A stretch of DNA of 64,000 nt from NCBI GenBank assembly GCA_963786195.1, contig CAWAYH010000001.1, positions 310,001-374,000 on the forward strand. The letters run 5' to 3'. The notes under the pieces are model-generated. The model did not search any database. It was not told the DNA's origin and saw nothing but the letters and a program-made list of their open reading frames with translations. Positions 49,945-60,137 of the stretch are shown here, piece by piece. The translations under genes were made by a program, and so were the position numbers. The DNA comes from CAWAYH01 sp963786195 (GTDB lineage: Bacteria; Acidobacteriota; Vicinamibacteria; Vicinamibacterales; 2-12-FULL-66-21). Numbering within the stretch: the stretch's first letter is position 1; each line of letters opens with the position of its first letter.

Positions 49945-51165
49945 ATGAGCGCTTCCAGTCGAAAGTGGCTGCTGGCATTCGCGACGCTCGGTCTCGGCGC
50001 GTCGATGATGTCCAGCTACGTGCACTACGGGCTCCTGACGGACGCCGGCTTCACGAGCTTCTGCGACGTCAGCACGACCGTGAACTGCACGCAGGCATAC
50101 CTGAGCCGGTACGGCAGCTTCTTGGGTGTACCCGTGGCGGTCGGCGGGCTGATGTTCTTCGCGCTGGTGCTCGTCATCGTCGGACTGGCGGGTCGCAGCT
50201 CGTCGCCCGCGCGTGAGAACGCGCCGGCGTACGTCTTTGCGCTCTCGACGCTCGCGCTGGCCTTCGTTCTGTACCTCGGCTGGGCGTCCTTTTTCGTCCT
50301 CAACACCTTCTGCATTTTCTGCGCGGTCGACCTACGTCTCCGTGATCGCGCATCTTCATCATTTCCGGTGGAGCCACGTCTTTTCCCATGACCAGTCTGC
50401 CAGGTCGCGCGCGCCGCGACGTTCGTACGCTCGTGTCCAGTCCGCTTGCCCTCATCGTCGCGCTGCTGTTCGTCGCGGGCGCCGTCACCGCCATTGCGGC
50501 GTTCCCGCGCGAGCGGCTCAGCCGGGTGGTGCAGGCGGCGCCCAGGCGCCGGCCTACACGCCGCTGACACCGGAAGAAAAACAGAAGGTGGCCGAGTGGT
50601 GGGAGGTGCAGCCCAAGGTCGACGTGCCCGTGCCCGACGGCGGCGCGAAGGTGCTGATCGTGAAGTTCAACGACTATCAGTGCCCCGCGTGCGGGATGAC
50701 GCACGACGTCTACAAGGACGTGCTGCGCGAAGTACACGTCGACGGGGCAGGTGAAGTACGTCCTCAAGCACTATCCCGCTCGAGCGCGAATGCAACGGCG
50801 GCGTGCCCAACGGCAATCACTACGCCTCGTGCGAGGCGGCCGCCGCCGTCGTCATGGCGCGCGCGAAGGGCACGTCCGACAAGCTCGAGGACTGGATCTT
50901 CTCGAACCTCGGGCCGCCGCTGCTGACGCCCGCGCAGGTCAAGGCAGGCGGCGCGGGACGTCGGCGGGATCACGGACTTCGATGCGCAGTATCGCGCGCG
51001 TGCTCGAAGAGGTGAAGACCGACGCCGGCCTGGGCGCGCTGCTCAAGGTGAACTCGACGCCGACGTTCTTCATCAACGGGCGACGGGTGCCGACGGCCCA
51101 GGGGATTCCGTCCCCCGCGGTCATCGACGCCATCATCGAAGCTGGAGCTGAAGCGGGTCAAGTAA
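49945..51165 (+). CDS. Vitamin K epoxide reductase-thioredoxin (DsbA-like) fusion, frameshifted
   Basis: Residues 1-135 are a four-helix VKOR domain: FCDVSTTVNCTQAYLSRYGS with the loop cysteines, FLGVPVAVGGLMFFALVLVI, and the active CxxC in VLNTFCIFCAV, continuing YVSVIA, IFIISGGA after breaks. A further helix (LALIVALLFVAGAVTAIAAF) leads to a periplasmic thioredoxin domain: AKVLIVKFNDYQCPACGMTH with the CPAC active site, HYASCEAAAAVVMARAKGT and NSTPTFFINGRRVPTAQGI with the cis-proline. At least six single-base breaks. It makes disulfides and reoxidises itself through quinone; exported pilins are likely clients. Confidence 0.88.
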
Positions 51166-51173
51166 CCCGAGAC

Positions 51174-52163
51174 ATGCCTGCTGCGATTCGCATCGAAGAG
51201 CTCACCAAGGATTACGCGGTCGGGTTCTGGCGCAAGCGTCCGTATCGCGCGCTCGATCGCCTGTCGCTCGCAGATCGAGCCGGGCGAGGTCTTCGGCTTT
51301 CTCGGTCCGAACGGCGCCGGCAAGACGACCACGCTCAAGCTGCTGATGCAGCTGATTTTTCCGTCGTCCGGCCGCGCCGAGATCCTGGGGCAGCCGGTCG
51401 GCGACGTGCCGACGCCGCAAGCGCATCGGCTACCTTCCCGAGAACCCGTACTTCTACGACTACCTGACCGCCGAAGAGCTGCTGACGTATTTTGCGCAGC
51501 TGTTCGGCTATCCGGCCGCCGATCGCGAAAGCGCGCGTGTCGCCGCTGCTCGATCGCGTCGGCATCGGCGCCGAGCGCCGGCTCCAGCTCCGCAAGTTCT
51601 CGAAAGGCATGATCCAGCGCGTCGGCATCGCCCAGGCGCTGATCAACGATCCCGAAGTCATCTTTCTCGACGAGCCGATGTCCGGACTCGATCCGCTGGG
51701 CCGGCGTGAGGTCCGCAACCTGATCCTCGAGCTGCGCGACCAGGGCCGGACGGTGTTCTTCAGCTCGCACATCCTCGCCGACGCCGAGGCGCTCTGCAGC
51801 CGCGTCGCGGTCGTCGCCGGCGGACGGCTGGCGGCGTCCGGCCGGCTGACGGACATCCTGGCGTTCGAGGTGCGCGGATGGGAGCTCGTCGTGGCCGAGC
51901 TCACGGCCGGACGTGCTCGCCGCGCTCACGCCGCGCGCGCGGACGCGTCACGGAGATCTCGCCCGGACGCTACGCGCTCGAGCTGCCGCTCGATCGGGCG
52001 CCGGAACGGATGCTTGCCGAGCTGACGGCCACCGGCGCCAGGCTCGTGTCGCTCAATCCCGTTCGCGACACGCTCGAGGACTTCTTCGTCCAGCGCGTGA
52101 CGGAGGCGGGCGCCGGGCGCCCGCGCCGGCGAGCCGCAGGAGGCGATGCGTGCGCGCGATTAG
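51174..52163 (+). CDS. ABC transporter ATP-binding protein (ABC-2 exporter), frameshifted
   Basis: IRIEELTKDYAVGFWRKRPY, then across breaks QIEPGEVFGFLGPNGAGKTT (Walker A), KRIGYLPENPYFYDYLTAEE (Q-loop region), the signature LRKFSKGMIQRVGIAQALIN, Walker B PEVIFLDEPMSGLDPLGRRE and the His switch VFFSSHILADAEAL. A C-terminal regulatory segment (VRDTLEDFFVQRVTE) follows. The true end, in the frame EAMRARD, overlaps the permease start. About five surplus bases. Partners the next gene; the cargo is unknown, but the position inside the pilus cluster suggests a role in pilus assembly or gliding. Confidence 0.9.
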
Positions 52164-52959
52164 CTGGATTGCGCTCAGCGTCTTCCGCGAATCGGTGCGC
52201 GACCGCGTCCTCTACAACCTCGTGCTTCTTCGCGGTGCTGCTCATCGCCTCGTCGTTCCTGCTCGGCCAGCTGACCGCCGGTCAGGACGTCAAGATCATC
52301 AAGGACCTCGGTCTCGCGGCGACGGCCGTGTTCGGACTGTTCATCGCCATTTTCATCGGCATCGGGCTGGTGTCGAAGGAAGTCGAGCGTCGCAGCATCT
52401 ACGCGCTGCTGTCCAAGCCGATCAGCCGGCCGCAGTTCATCGCCGGCAAGTATGCCGGGCTCGTGCTGACGCTCGCCGTGAACGTCGCGGTGATGACGAT
52501 CGCGATCTACGCCGTCCTGACGTACATGACCTGTGACGGAGTCGGCTGAATTCAAGGCCGGCTGGGACGCGCCGGGTATCGATCCTGCGCTGCTGAAGGC
52601 GATCTTCCTCATCTTCATCGAGCTGATGCTGATCACGGCGGTCGCGCTGTTCTTCTCCACGTTCTCGACGCCGCTGCTCTCGGCCGGCCTGACCTTCGGT
52701 CTCTACATCGTCGGCCACTTCAACACGGATCTCCGGAACTTCGACCAGATCGTGGACTCGCAGCCGGCCGTCTGGCTGGCGCGCGGCGTCTACCACGTCC
52801 TGCCCGATCTGTCGGCCTTCGACGTCAAGACCGAGGTCGTCCACGGGCTGCCGGTCGCCGCCGGGCTACATCGTGCTGACGGCTGGGTACGGTCTCGTTT
52901 ACATCGCCGCGCTGCTGCTCGCCTCTACGGTCATCTTCTCCCGTCGGGACTTCAAGTGA
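52150..52959 (+). CDS. ABC-2 type transporter permease, frameshifted
   Basis: GTG start: ISWIALSVFRESVRDRVLYN, then, after one base is dropped near 52230, FFAVLLIASSFLLGQLTAGQ, VFGLFIAIFIGIGLVSKEVE and RRSIYALLSKPISRPQFIAG, VLTLAVNVAVMTIAIYAVLT. After breaks near 52545 and 52862 come AEFKAGWDAPGIDPALLKAI, FLIFIELMLITAVALFFSTF and the end GYIVLTAGYGLVYIAALLLA, STVIFSRRDFK. Six helices in total. Overlaps the ATPase by 14 bases. Confidence 0.88.
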
Positions 52960-53866
52960 TGCGGCCCAACCGGAATCTCTCGGGCGTCCTCACGGTGGCG
53001 GCGCAATCGTCGCACTGCTGGCGGCAATCGGCCTGCAGATGGCGCGCGACCGGCGCTACCACGCGCGGGAACGGGACGTCGAGCGCATCCTGTACGTCCG
53101 CTCGGGCGAGGTCGCCAAACGGGTCGCGCTGGAGTTCGACGCGCTGGCGGCGGACGTCTACTGGATTCGCGCGATTCAGCACTACGGCGGCGATCGGCTC
53201 GCAGGTCAGAAAGGGCGGAAGTACGATCTGCTGTTCCCGCTGCTCGATCTCACGACAACGCTCGATCCGTACTTCACGATCGCCTACCGCTTCGGCGCCA
53301 TATTCCTGAGCGAGGGATATCCCGGCGGTCCCGGCCAACCGGATCAGGCGATTACGCTGCTGCGGAAGGGCATCGCGGTCCAGCCGACGAAGTGGCAGTA
53401 CTACCACGACATCGCGTTCGTGAATTACTGGCAGCTCCAGGACTACAGCGCTGCGTCCAGCTGGTTTCTGCGCGCCGCGGCGCAGCCGAACGCTCCAAAC
53501 TGGCTCGCCCCGGTGGCCGCGAGCATGCTCTCGGCTGGGGACAACCGGGCGGCCGCGAGGTTCCTCTGGCAGCAGGTCCTTCAGGCCGATCAGGAGTGGC
53601 TGCGCAATACGGCCAGACGCAGCCTGATGCAGCTGGATGCCCTCGACGCGATCGATCAGCTCCGCGCGATCGTGCGCCGTTTTCCGCCCGCGGCAGGCGC
53701 TGAGCACAGCTGGGAGGATCTGATCCGGCGAAGCGTTCTCAGAGGGGTTCCCCTCGATCCCTCCGGCACGCCGTTCGAGATCGATCCTGTGACCGGCGAC
53801 GTCAGCGTGAGCACGAAGTCGGCCCTCTATCCAATGCCGGCGCGCGGTCGTCGCCCGCCTTCATGA
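52959..53866 (+). CDS. TPR-like periplasmic protein linked to the ABC exporter
   Basis: One N-terminal helix (IVALLAAIGLQMARDRRYHA after a break near 53000) is followed by a helical repeat protein: VAKRVALEFDALAADVYWIR, AIQHYGGDRLAGQKGRKYDL, FPLLDLTTTLDPYFTIAYRF, PTKWQYYHDIAFVNYWQLQD and FPPAAGAEHSWEDLIRRSVL. Helical pairs match degenerate TPRs. ATG follows directly on the permease stop, and its own end overlaps the prepilin peptidase start, so it is part of the same transcript. Function unknown. Confidence 0.82.
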
Positions 53867-54636
53867 GCCCGGAAACCGCCGCCATCACTGCGATGGTCGT
53901 GCTCGGCCTCGGCATCGGCAGCTTTCTGAACGTGTGTATCCATCGGATTCCGCGGGGCAGATCGGTGGCGCACCCGGCGTCGAACTGCCCGCATTGCGGG
54001 TACGTGCTGCGATGGATCGACAACGTCCCGGTCGTCAGCTACCTGATGCTGGGCGGCCGGTGCCGCGGATGCAAGGCGCGAATCTCCGTCCGCTACCCGC
54101 TCATCGAGCTGGCGACGATGGCGATGTTCCTGCTGCATTACGCGGTCTTCGGGCTGGACATCATGCTCGTCCCCAGGCTCGTCTTCGCCTGCGCGCTCAT
54201 CGTCCTCTTTGCCATCGACCTCGAGCACCACCTCCTCCCGAACGTCATCACCCTGCCCGGCATCGTGATGGGGCTCGCCTTCAGCGCATTCCTGCCGCCA
54301 GGCCTCCGCGACGCAATTCTGGGCGTACTGCTGGGCGGGGGTGTACTCTGGGCTATCGGGGAAGCCTACTTCCGCTATTCGGGACAGGAGGGGATGGGCG
54401 GAGGCGACGTGAAGATGCTGGCGATGATCGGCGCGTTTCTCGGCTGGAAGCTCACGCTGGTGACCCTCGTCCTCTCATCGGTTCTGGGCTCGATCGTGGG
54501 CCTGGTAGTCCTTGCCGTCCGTCGTGGCGGCATGAAGTACGCGCTCCCGTACGGCACCTTCCTCGCCCTGGGCGCCCTCGTGTCGTCCCTCGCGGGTGCC
54601 GATATCGTGGAGTGGTATCTGAGTCTCTATCAGTAA
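53863..54636 (+). CDS. pilD: Prepilin peptidase / N-methyltransferase
   Basis: 257 residues. GIGSFLNVCIHRIPRGRSVA, the zinc tetracysteine ASNCPHCGYVLRW and GGRCRGCKARIS, then FAIDLEHHLLPNVITLPGIV with the first catalytic Asp, and MGGGDVKMLAMIGAFLGWKL (GxGD, second Asp). Eight helices. Cleaves the leader after Gly and methylates the new N-terminus of every pilin encoded here. Confidence 0.96.
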   Translation: MSPETAAITAMVVLGLGIGSFLNVCIHRIPRGRSVAHPASNCPHCGYVLRWIDNVPVVSYLMLGGRCRGCKARISVRYPLIELATMAMFLLHYAVFGLDIMLVPRLVFACALIVLFAIDLEHHLLPNVITLPGIVMGLAFSAFLPPGLRDAILGVLLGGGVLWAIGEAYFRYSGQEGMGGGDVKMLAMIGAFLGWKLTLVTLVLSSVLGSIVGLVVLAVRRGGMKYALPYGTFLALGALVSSLAGADIVEWYLSLYQ

Positions 54637-54668
54637 GATCCGGACGTCCTGAAGGCCAGAATACAAAA

Positions 54669-54696
54669 CTGTCAGCTCAATGTTCCGATTCGGAAC
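54669..54696 (+). promoter_or_regulatory. CTGTCAG half-site and GTTCCGA-T-TCGGAAC palindrome upstream of fimT
   Basis: CTGTCAG (54669-54675) resembles half of the pilA/pilB operator and lies about 130 bp before the start predicted from the box at 54774. The perfect 7-bp palindrome GTTCCGA-T-TCGGAAC (54682-54696) is a separate operator-like element in this 196-base gene-free gap. Confidence 0.45.
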
Positions 54697-54773
54697 GTGC
54701 GGCCGCACTCCGGACCGACAAGAGTGTCGTCGACGCCACTTAATGCTTTATCAGTCATCGGTTTACAGATGTA

Positions 54774-54789
54774 TGGAACGACGCTTGCT
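54774..54789 (+). promoter_or_regulatory. Sigma-54 promoter of minor pilin operon 1
   Basis: TGGAACG-ACGC-TTGCT has GG-N10-GC spacing and differs from the consensus TGGCACG-N4-TTGCW by one base. A start near 54800 would leave about 33 nt before the fimT ATG. Confidence 0.6.
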
Positions 54790-54832
54790 CAACTGCCGCC
54801 ACGTGCGCAGAAACAGCCGCGCACATTTTGAT

Positions 54833-55432
54833 ATGCACAGAATTTCCGGCGCTCGACTCGGGAACGAAGCGGGCATGACCCTGCTCGAGCTTCTCGTCAC
54901 GATTGGGATCATCGGGACCCTGGCCGCGATGGCCATCATGGTTTCGCCCGCGATGACGCAGCACGCGCGCGCGGACGCGACGATCGAGCAGGCGCTCGAC
55001 CTGTTCCGGTCGGCCCGTGAGGTCGCAATCAGCCAGCGGCGCAATGTGGAGGTCCGGTTCATCGGATTGACCGCGATGCAGACGTGGCGACTTGAAGTGG
55101 ACCCCCCGGGTCCGACGGCCGCCCCCGCGCCGACGCTGCTTCGAACGGTCGAGCTTCCGAACCGGGCCCAGGTGAGGCTCGAAGACGGTGTTCCTTATCC
55201 GCCGGATCAGTTGTTCCCAGGCACGCCGGACGCTGCCCATAAGCTGAGTCTCGCCGGCGAGTGGACGTTCACGAGCGAGGGCAGTCTGGTGGGCACGAAC
55301 GGTGACGTCGCCAACGGGGTGGTGTTCATTTCGATCCCGAATCAGCCCAACAGCGCGCGCGCGCTCACGGTGCTTGGCGCGACGGCGCTCATCCGGGCAT
55401 GGAAGTGGAACGGCCGCGAGTGGATCGAGTGA
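54833..55432 (+). CDS. fimT: GspH/FimT-type minor pilin
   Basis: 199 residues from ATG 54833; longer openings of the frame reach into the promoter region. Leader MHRISGARLGNEAG, then MTLLELLVTIGIIGTLAAMA with Glu at +5. ARADATIEQALDLFRSAREV, AISQRRNVEVRFIGLTAMQT and the late strand RALTVLGATALIRAWKWNGR match GspH. It likely initiates or primes pilus tips with the PilV/W/X set that follows. Confidence 0.88.
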   Translation: MHRISGARLGNEAGMTLLELLVTIGIIGTLAAMAIMVSPAMTQHARADATIEQALDLFRSAREVAISQRRNVEVRFIGLTAMQTWRLEVDPPGPTAAPAPTLLRTVELPNRAQVRLEDGVPYPPDQLFPGTPDAAHKLSLAGEWTFTSEGSLVGTNGDVANGVVFISIPNQPNSARALTVLGATALIRAWKWNGREWIE

Positions 55433-55435
55433 TAG

Positions 55436-55530
55436 CCAACGGTGCACGGTGCACCGTGCAGAGTGCACGGTGCGGTGCAGTGCACGTGCACAGCACGGCA
55501 CCCTGCACGTTGCACCGAGCACATGCACTA
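55436..55530. repeat. 7-bp repeat array of the self-complementary word GTGCACG
   Basis: GTGCACG GTGCACC GTGCAGA GTGCACG GTGCGGT GCAGTGCAC GTGCACA GCACGGC ... GTTGCAC CGAGCAC ATGCAC. Since GTGCAC is its own reverse complement, the whole array can fold. It fills the fimT-pilV spacer. Confidence 0.85.
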
Positions 55531-55545
55531 CTGAGGGAAATAAGT

Positions 55546-56131
55546 ATGACTGCGACATCAACGCGTTCGGAGGCGGGCTTCTCCCTGATTGAAACGATGA
55601 TCGCCATGGCGATCCTCGCGACGGGGCTGCTGAGCCTTGCGGGCGTCTTCGTGCTGGGGCTCAACCATCTGTCGTATTCGTCCGCCGCGCTCATCGCGCG
55701 TGAAAAGGCGCGCGAAGCGGTGGAGAGCGTCCACACGGCGCGCGACACGCGCGTCATCGCGTGGTGCGAAATCCGCAACGAGTCGTCGCCTACCAATTGC
55801 CCGGACGATGGCCAGGGAGTCTTCAAGGACGGACCGCAGCCGCTTCGGAACGCCGGGCCAGACGGCCTGGTGAACACCGGTGACGACGAGGGCATCGAAG
55901 AGGCGCTCGGACCGGGGCCGGACAACCTGCTGGGGACATCCGACGATGTGCGCACGCCGCTCGAATCTGTACACGCGGGAGATCATCATCACCGACGTCG
56001 ACCTGGCGAGCGGGCAGCCGAATCCCAGCCTGCGCCGGCTCGTCGTGAGGATTCGGTACGGAAAAATGAACAGCGAACGCATCCCGGAACGGGAGTACGT
56101 GCTGTCGACCTACATTTCCTCGATTTCCTGA
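55546..56131 (+). CDS. pilV: Minor pilin PilV, set 1 (surplus base at 55963)
   Basis: Leader MTATSTRSEAG, then FSLIETMIAMAILATGLLSL. ALIAREKAREAVESVHTARD is the typical PilV helix; the repetitive loop LGPGPDNLLGTSDDVRTPLE follows. After dropping one G at 55963, NLYTREIIITDVDLASGQPN and REYVLSTYISSIS complete it. Confidence 0.88.
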
Positions 56132-56140
56132 GGCTGCAGC

Positions 56141-57296
56141 ATGTTCTCGCAACGCGCTCGTCCGATCGGCTCAGGCAGCGACCAGGGGTTCACCCTCGTG
56201 GAGCTCCTGGTCACCATGGCGATCACCACGATCATCCTGGGCGCCACCATGCTCGCGATGTCGGACGCGATCCGGGCGACCGAGACGGCGTCGCAGATTT
56301 CGAGTGTCAACAACGGTCTGAGGACCGCGATGGACCTGATCGTGCGCGACCTGCTCCAGGTCGGCCAGGGACTGCCGTCAGGGCGCGTGATCCTGGTGCC
56401 GTCGGGCGTGGGTGCCCAACCCGTCCAGTTGCCCGGACCCAATCGGATCGAGCTTCGAGCTCGACGGCCCGTCGTTCTGCCCGCCGAATCCGCCGGATGA
56501 CATGGACACGGTGTGCGAGCAGATCACGGCTGTCATTCCGGGGCCGGGACGCGGCCCCGAGCTCGTGGCCGACGCGCCGACCGACATGATCACCACGATT
56601 GCCGCCGACAGTGCGTTCGATCGCATCAGGCTCGCGGCGCTCGCCGCGAACGGCTCCAGCATGACCGTGGGCAACGAGGTGAACATCAGTGATGGCGGGG
56701 CTGACGATCTGTTTCCCGGCGACCTCATCATGCTCGTCAAGGGCAGTTCGAGCGTGTTCGTGCAGATTACCCGCAAGGCTGGCCAGCAGGTGTTCTTCGA
56801 GCAGGGCGATTCCCTCGGCTTGAATCAGACCGCTGCGGCAGATGGCACGGCGGCGGAGCTCTACGCGTCCGCGCCGATTGATACGCCGACGGTCACGACG
56901 ATCGCCAGCCGCATCCGGATGATCAGTTACTACCTGGACGTCCAGACCCAGCCAGGGAGACCGCGGCTCATTCGTCGCCTCAACAACGGGCACCCCACCA
57001 GCTTCGACAACACGCTCGGGACCGTGGTTGCGTTCGACATCGAGGGCCTGCAGTTCACCTACGACGTGGCGGACGGGGTGAACAATCCGGCCAACGTCAG
57101 GATGACCGACGCGGACCTGGACGGGTCGGGTGCGTGCAGCCCCGACCCCTGCTCGCCGAATCAGATTCGCAAGGTCAACATCATGCTCGCGGCGCGCTCG
57201 CGCACGCCGATGCGCGGGACGAATCAGTACTTTCGCAACAGGCTCGTCACGCAGGTCAGCCTGCGCAGCCTGGCGTTCGTGGATCGCTATAGATAG
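56141..57296 (+). CDS. pilW: Minor pilin PilW, set 1 (surplus base at 56456)
   Basis: Leader MFSQRARPIGSGSDQG, then FTLVELLVTMAITTIILGAT. VNNGLRTAMDLIVRDLLQVG is the conserved PilW helix. After one base is removed the frame gives ELDGPSFCPPNPPDDMDTVC, DDLFPGDLIMLVKGSSSVFV, SRIRMISYYLDVQTQPGRPR and the end LVTQVSLRSLAFVDRYR. About 384 residues, normal for PilW. Confidence 0.9.
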
Positions 57297-57307
57297 AGGA
57301 ACCGGCA

Positions 57308-60031
57308 ATGAGACTCGCACACATGACACGGCATTCGAGGATACGGCGCCAGGAGGGCATTGCCCTCATCGTGACGCTCATGGTGATGATGCTGATTTCG
57401 GTCCTGATGGTGGGCTTCGTCACGGCCATCGTCGCGGACCAGCGAGCGAGCGGGCTCGACCGCGATCAGACGCAGGCGTACGCGGCGGCCCATGCCGGGC
57501 TGGAACAGCTGACGTCGGACCTCTCACAACTGTTCGTCACGGATTTCTCGCCAAGCAGTCAGCAGCTCACCGGGTCGAGCGGGCTGACCTCGCATGCGCC
57601 GGTCCTGACGGGATTCAAGTTCATCGAGCCTGGCGGAAACGACGGATCAGGGTACGCGATCACGTTCCTGCCTGACGCGCAGGGCAACCCGCGGCCGGAG
57701 GATCCCGTCAACGGGACGACGATTTCCGCCGGACCGTACCAGGGCTTCCGCGGGATCATCACGCCCTACGATCTCACGGTGACGGCCCGCTCGAACCTCG
57801 GGGGCGCCGAAGTGCGGATGCGCCGGACGCTGCAGACCGTCGCGATTCCCGTCTTCCAGTTCGGCATGTTCTCGGAGACCGACCTCGCGTTTCACTCGGG
57901 CGAGGCGTTCAACATGACCGGCCGCGTGCACACGAACGGCACGCTGTATCTCGCGAACGGCACCAATAACACGCTGACGATCGCCGATCGCATCACCGCG
58001 TTCCGCGAGGTCGTCCGCACGCACCTGCCCAACGGGCTCGCCATCTCGAACGGGTACAACGGGACCGTCAGGGTTCCGACGGCGATCAAGTCGAACCCGG
58101 TGAACAACGTGTATCGCAACCTGACGTCCACTGAGGGGAGCCTGACCGGCACGATCGGATCGGGACAGAACGAGCCCAAGTGGACGCAGCTCTCCATCGG
58201 GACCTACGTCAGCAACATCCGCAACGGGCGGACCGGCGCGCGCCGGCTCGATCTCCCGCTCGTCGCCGACCTGGACGAGGACGGCCAGCCGGACGCGATG
58301 CCGATCGATCTCATCAGGCGGCCGGCGACGTCGAACGAGGACACCGCGAACGAGTTCGTCTACAAGCAGCGCTACTACTCGCAGGCAAGCCTGCGCATCC
58401 TGCTGTCGGATACGGCGGCGCAGATCACGAGTCTTCCGACGGTCGTCACCACGACGCCGCCGCTGCTCCTGTCAGGTCCTGTGGCCCCGCTGGCGGGATC
58501 CGAACTGGTGCTCGACTACGGAGTGACGCCGCCCGACGACATGCGGTCGCCGCTCGGGAACTACGAGACCCCGGCACTGGTGCCGCTGGCGCCGAACTAT
58601 CTGCCGGCGACGGTGACCAAGGGCCAGCACAACGAACCGGTCCTCGGCGGGTTCATCAAGATCGAAATGCAGCTTCAGAACGGGACCTGGGAGGATGTGA
58701 CGCGGGATATCCTCGGCCTGGGAATATCGGGCCGGAATCTCGCGAACCGGAACACGACCATCGCCAACCGCTGGAACACCGTCCCGGGCAGCACCAACGA
58801 TACGTGCCCCGAGCCCCACCCGAACGCGGTGATCCGTCTTCAGCGCGTGCGCGACATTCCGATGGACTATCAGCCGTGCGGCGTGTTTCCGACTGGCCAC
58901 GGTGTGGAACGGCACGCCGACCAAGGTCAGTCAGAACGAGCACGACTACTGGCCGCTGACCCTCTACGATCCGCGCGAGGGTCACATGCGCGACGGGTTG
59001 TCCGACACGCTCACGGATCTCACGCTCGGTGGCGTCATCACCTACGTCGAGCTCGACGTGCGGAATCTGAAGCGGTGGCTCCGCGGAGAGATCGGGACGA
59101 GAGGGACGAACGCGAGGAACGACAACGGCTTCATCATCTACTTCTCCGACCGCCGCAACAATCGCAACGCGGCGGGCAATGAGACCGGCGAATACGGCTG
59201 GGAGGATGTCGTCAACCCGGCGACCTCGGCGGGAACGCCGAACAACACCCTCGACGTGGGCGAAGACCTCAACGGCAACGGCGCCCTGGATATGTACGGC
59301 GCGCTGCCGCAGAACTTCCCTGGCGGGGCGGTGGCGCCGCTGCGCCCGGCGGCCGCCCCGCGCGTCACGACCGTGCTGACCGCCAACGCGGCGCTGGTGG
59401 CCAGGGCCAATCGCACGTTGTTCTTCCGGCGCGCCCTGAAGCTCACGAACGGCGGCATCTACGCGCCGTTCACGCAGGGGCTGACGATCACGTCGGAGAA
59501 CCCCGTCTACGTCCAGGGCGACTACAACGCGACGTCGGCGAGCACGACCGCAGCCGGAAGCATCCCGTCCGCGCTCATCGCGGACTGCCGTGACGCTCCT
59601 GTCGAACGCCTGGAACGATATTCGCTCGTTCACGTCGCCGGGGCAGGCCCAAGGCAAGCGGATCGCCACGACCACCGGCTACCGCCTCGCGATCGTGGCC
59701 GGGAAGTCGCTGACGTTCCCCAAGCCGTCGTTTGCCGACGCCAGCTTCGGATCCGATGGCGGCGCGCACAATTTCCTGCGCAACGCTCGAGTATTGGACG
59801 ACTGGCGGCATCACCTGCGACTACCGCGGGTCGCTCGTGAGTTTCTTCATCAGCCGGCAGGCGACCGGGACGTTCAAGTGCTGCGAGTTCGACGTGTACG
59901 ACAAGCCCGACGTGCGCGACCTGGCCTTCGACACCGACTTCCTGCTCCCGTCGCGGCTGCCGCCGGGGACGCCGATGTTCCGCGACGTCAACACGCTGAC
60001 GTTCCGACAGCTGTTGAGGCCGACACAGTAG
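57308..60031 (+). CDS. pilX: Very large PilX-like minor pilin, set 1 (three surplus bases)
   Basis: About 907 residues once breaks at 58901, 59586 and 59785 are corrected; usual PilX proteins have about 150-250. RRQEGIALIVTLMVMMLISV is the N-terminal helix without the +5 Glu, as expected for PilX/GspK. YAAAHAGLEQLTSDLSQLFV follows. The rest is a large beta-rich exported region: VFQFGMFSETDLAFHSGEAF, NMTGRVHTNGTLYLANGTNN, LTNGGIYAPFTQGLTITSEN, PVYVQGDYNATSASTTAAGS and the end FRDVNTLTFRQLLRPTQ. The middle resembles bactofilin/DUF7305-like beta-helix tip domains. A tip adhesin role is likely (inference). Confidence 0.87.
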
Positions 60032-60132
60032 CGGCTCTCAGCGGTCAGCTCTCAGCGCTCAGCTTCTGGTGGTCTCTGGCATGATCCAGGACGGCCGAAG
60101 CTGACCGCTGACCGCTGAAGGCTGAGAGCGCC
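60032..60132. repeat. Inverted 7-bp repeat array (GCTCTCA / GACCGCT family)
   Basis: Left: GCTCTCA GCGGTCA GCTCTCA GCGCTCA GCTTCTG. Right: GAAGCTGACCGCTGACCGCT, then GAAGGCTGAGAGC. The arms are near-perfect complements and can form a long hairpin between the two minor pilin regions. Confidence 0.85.
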
Positions 60133-60137
60133 AATCC

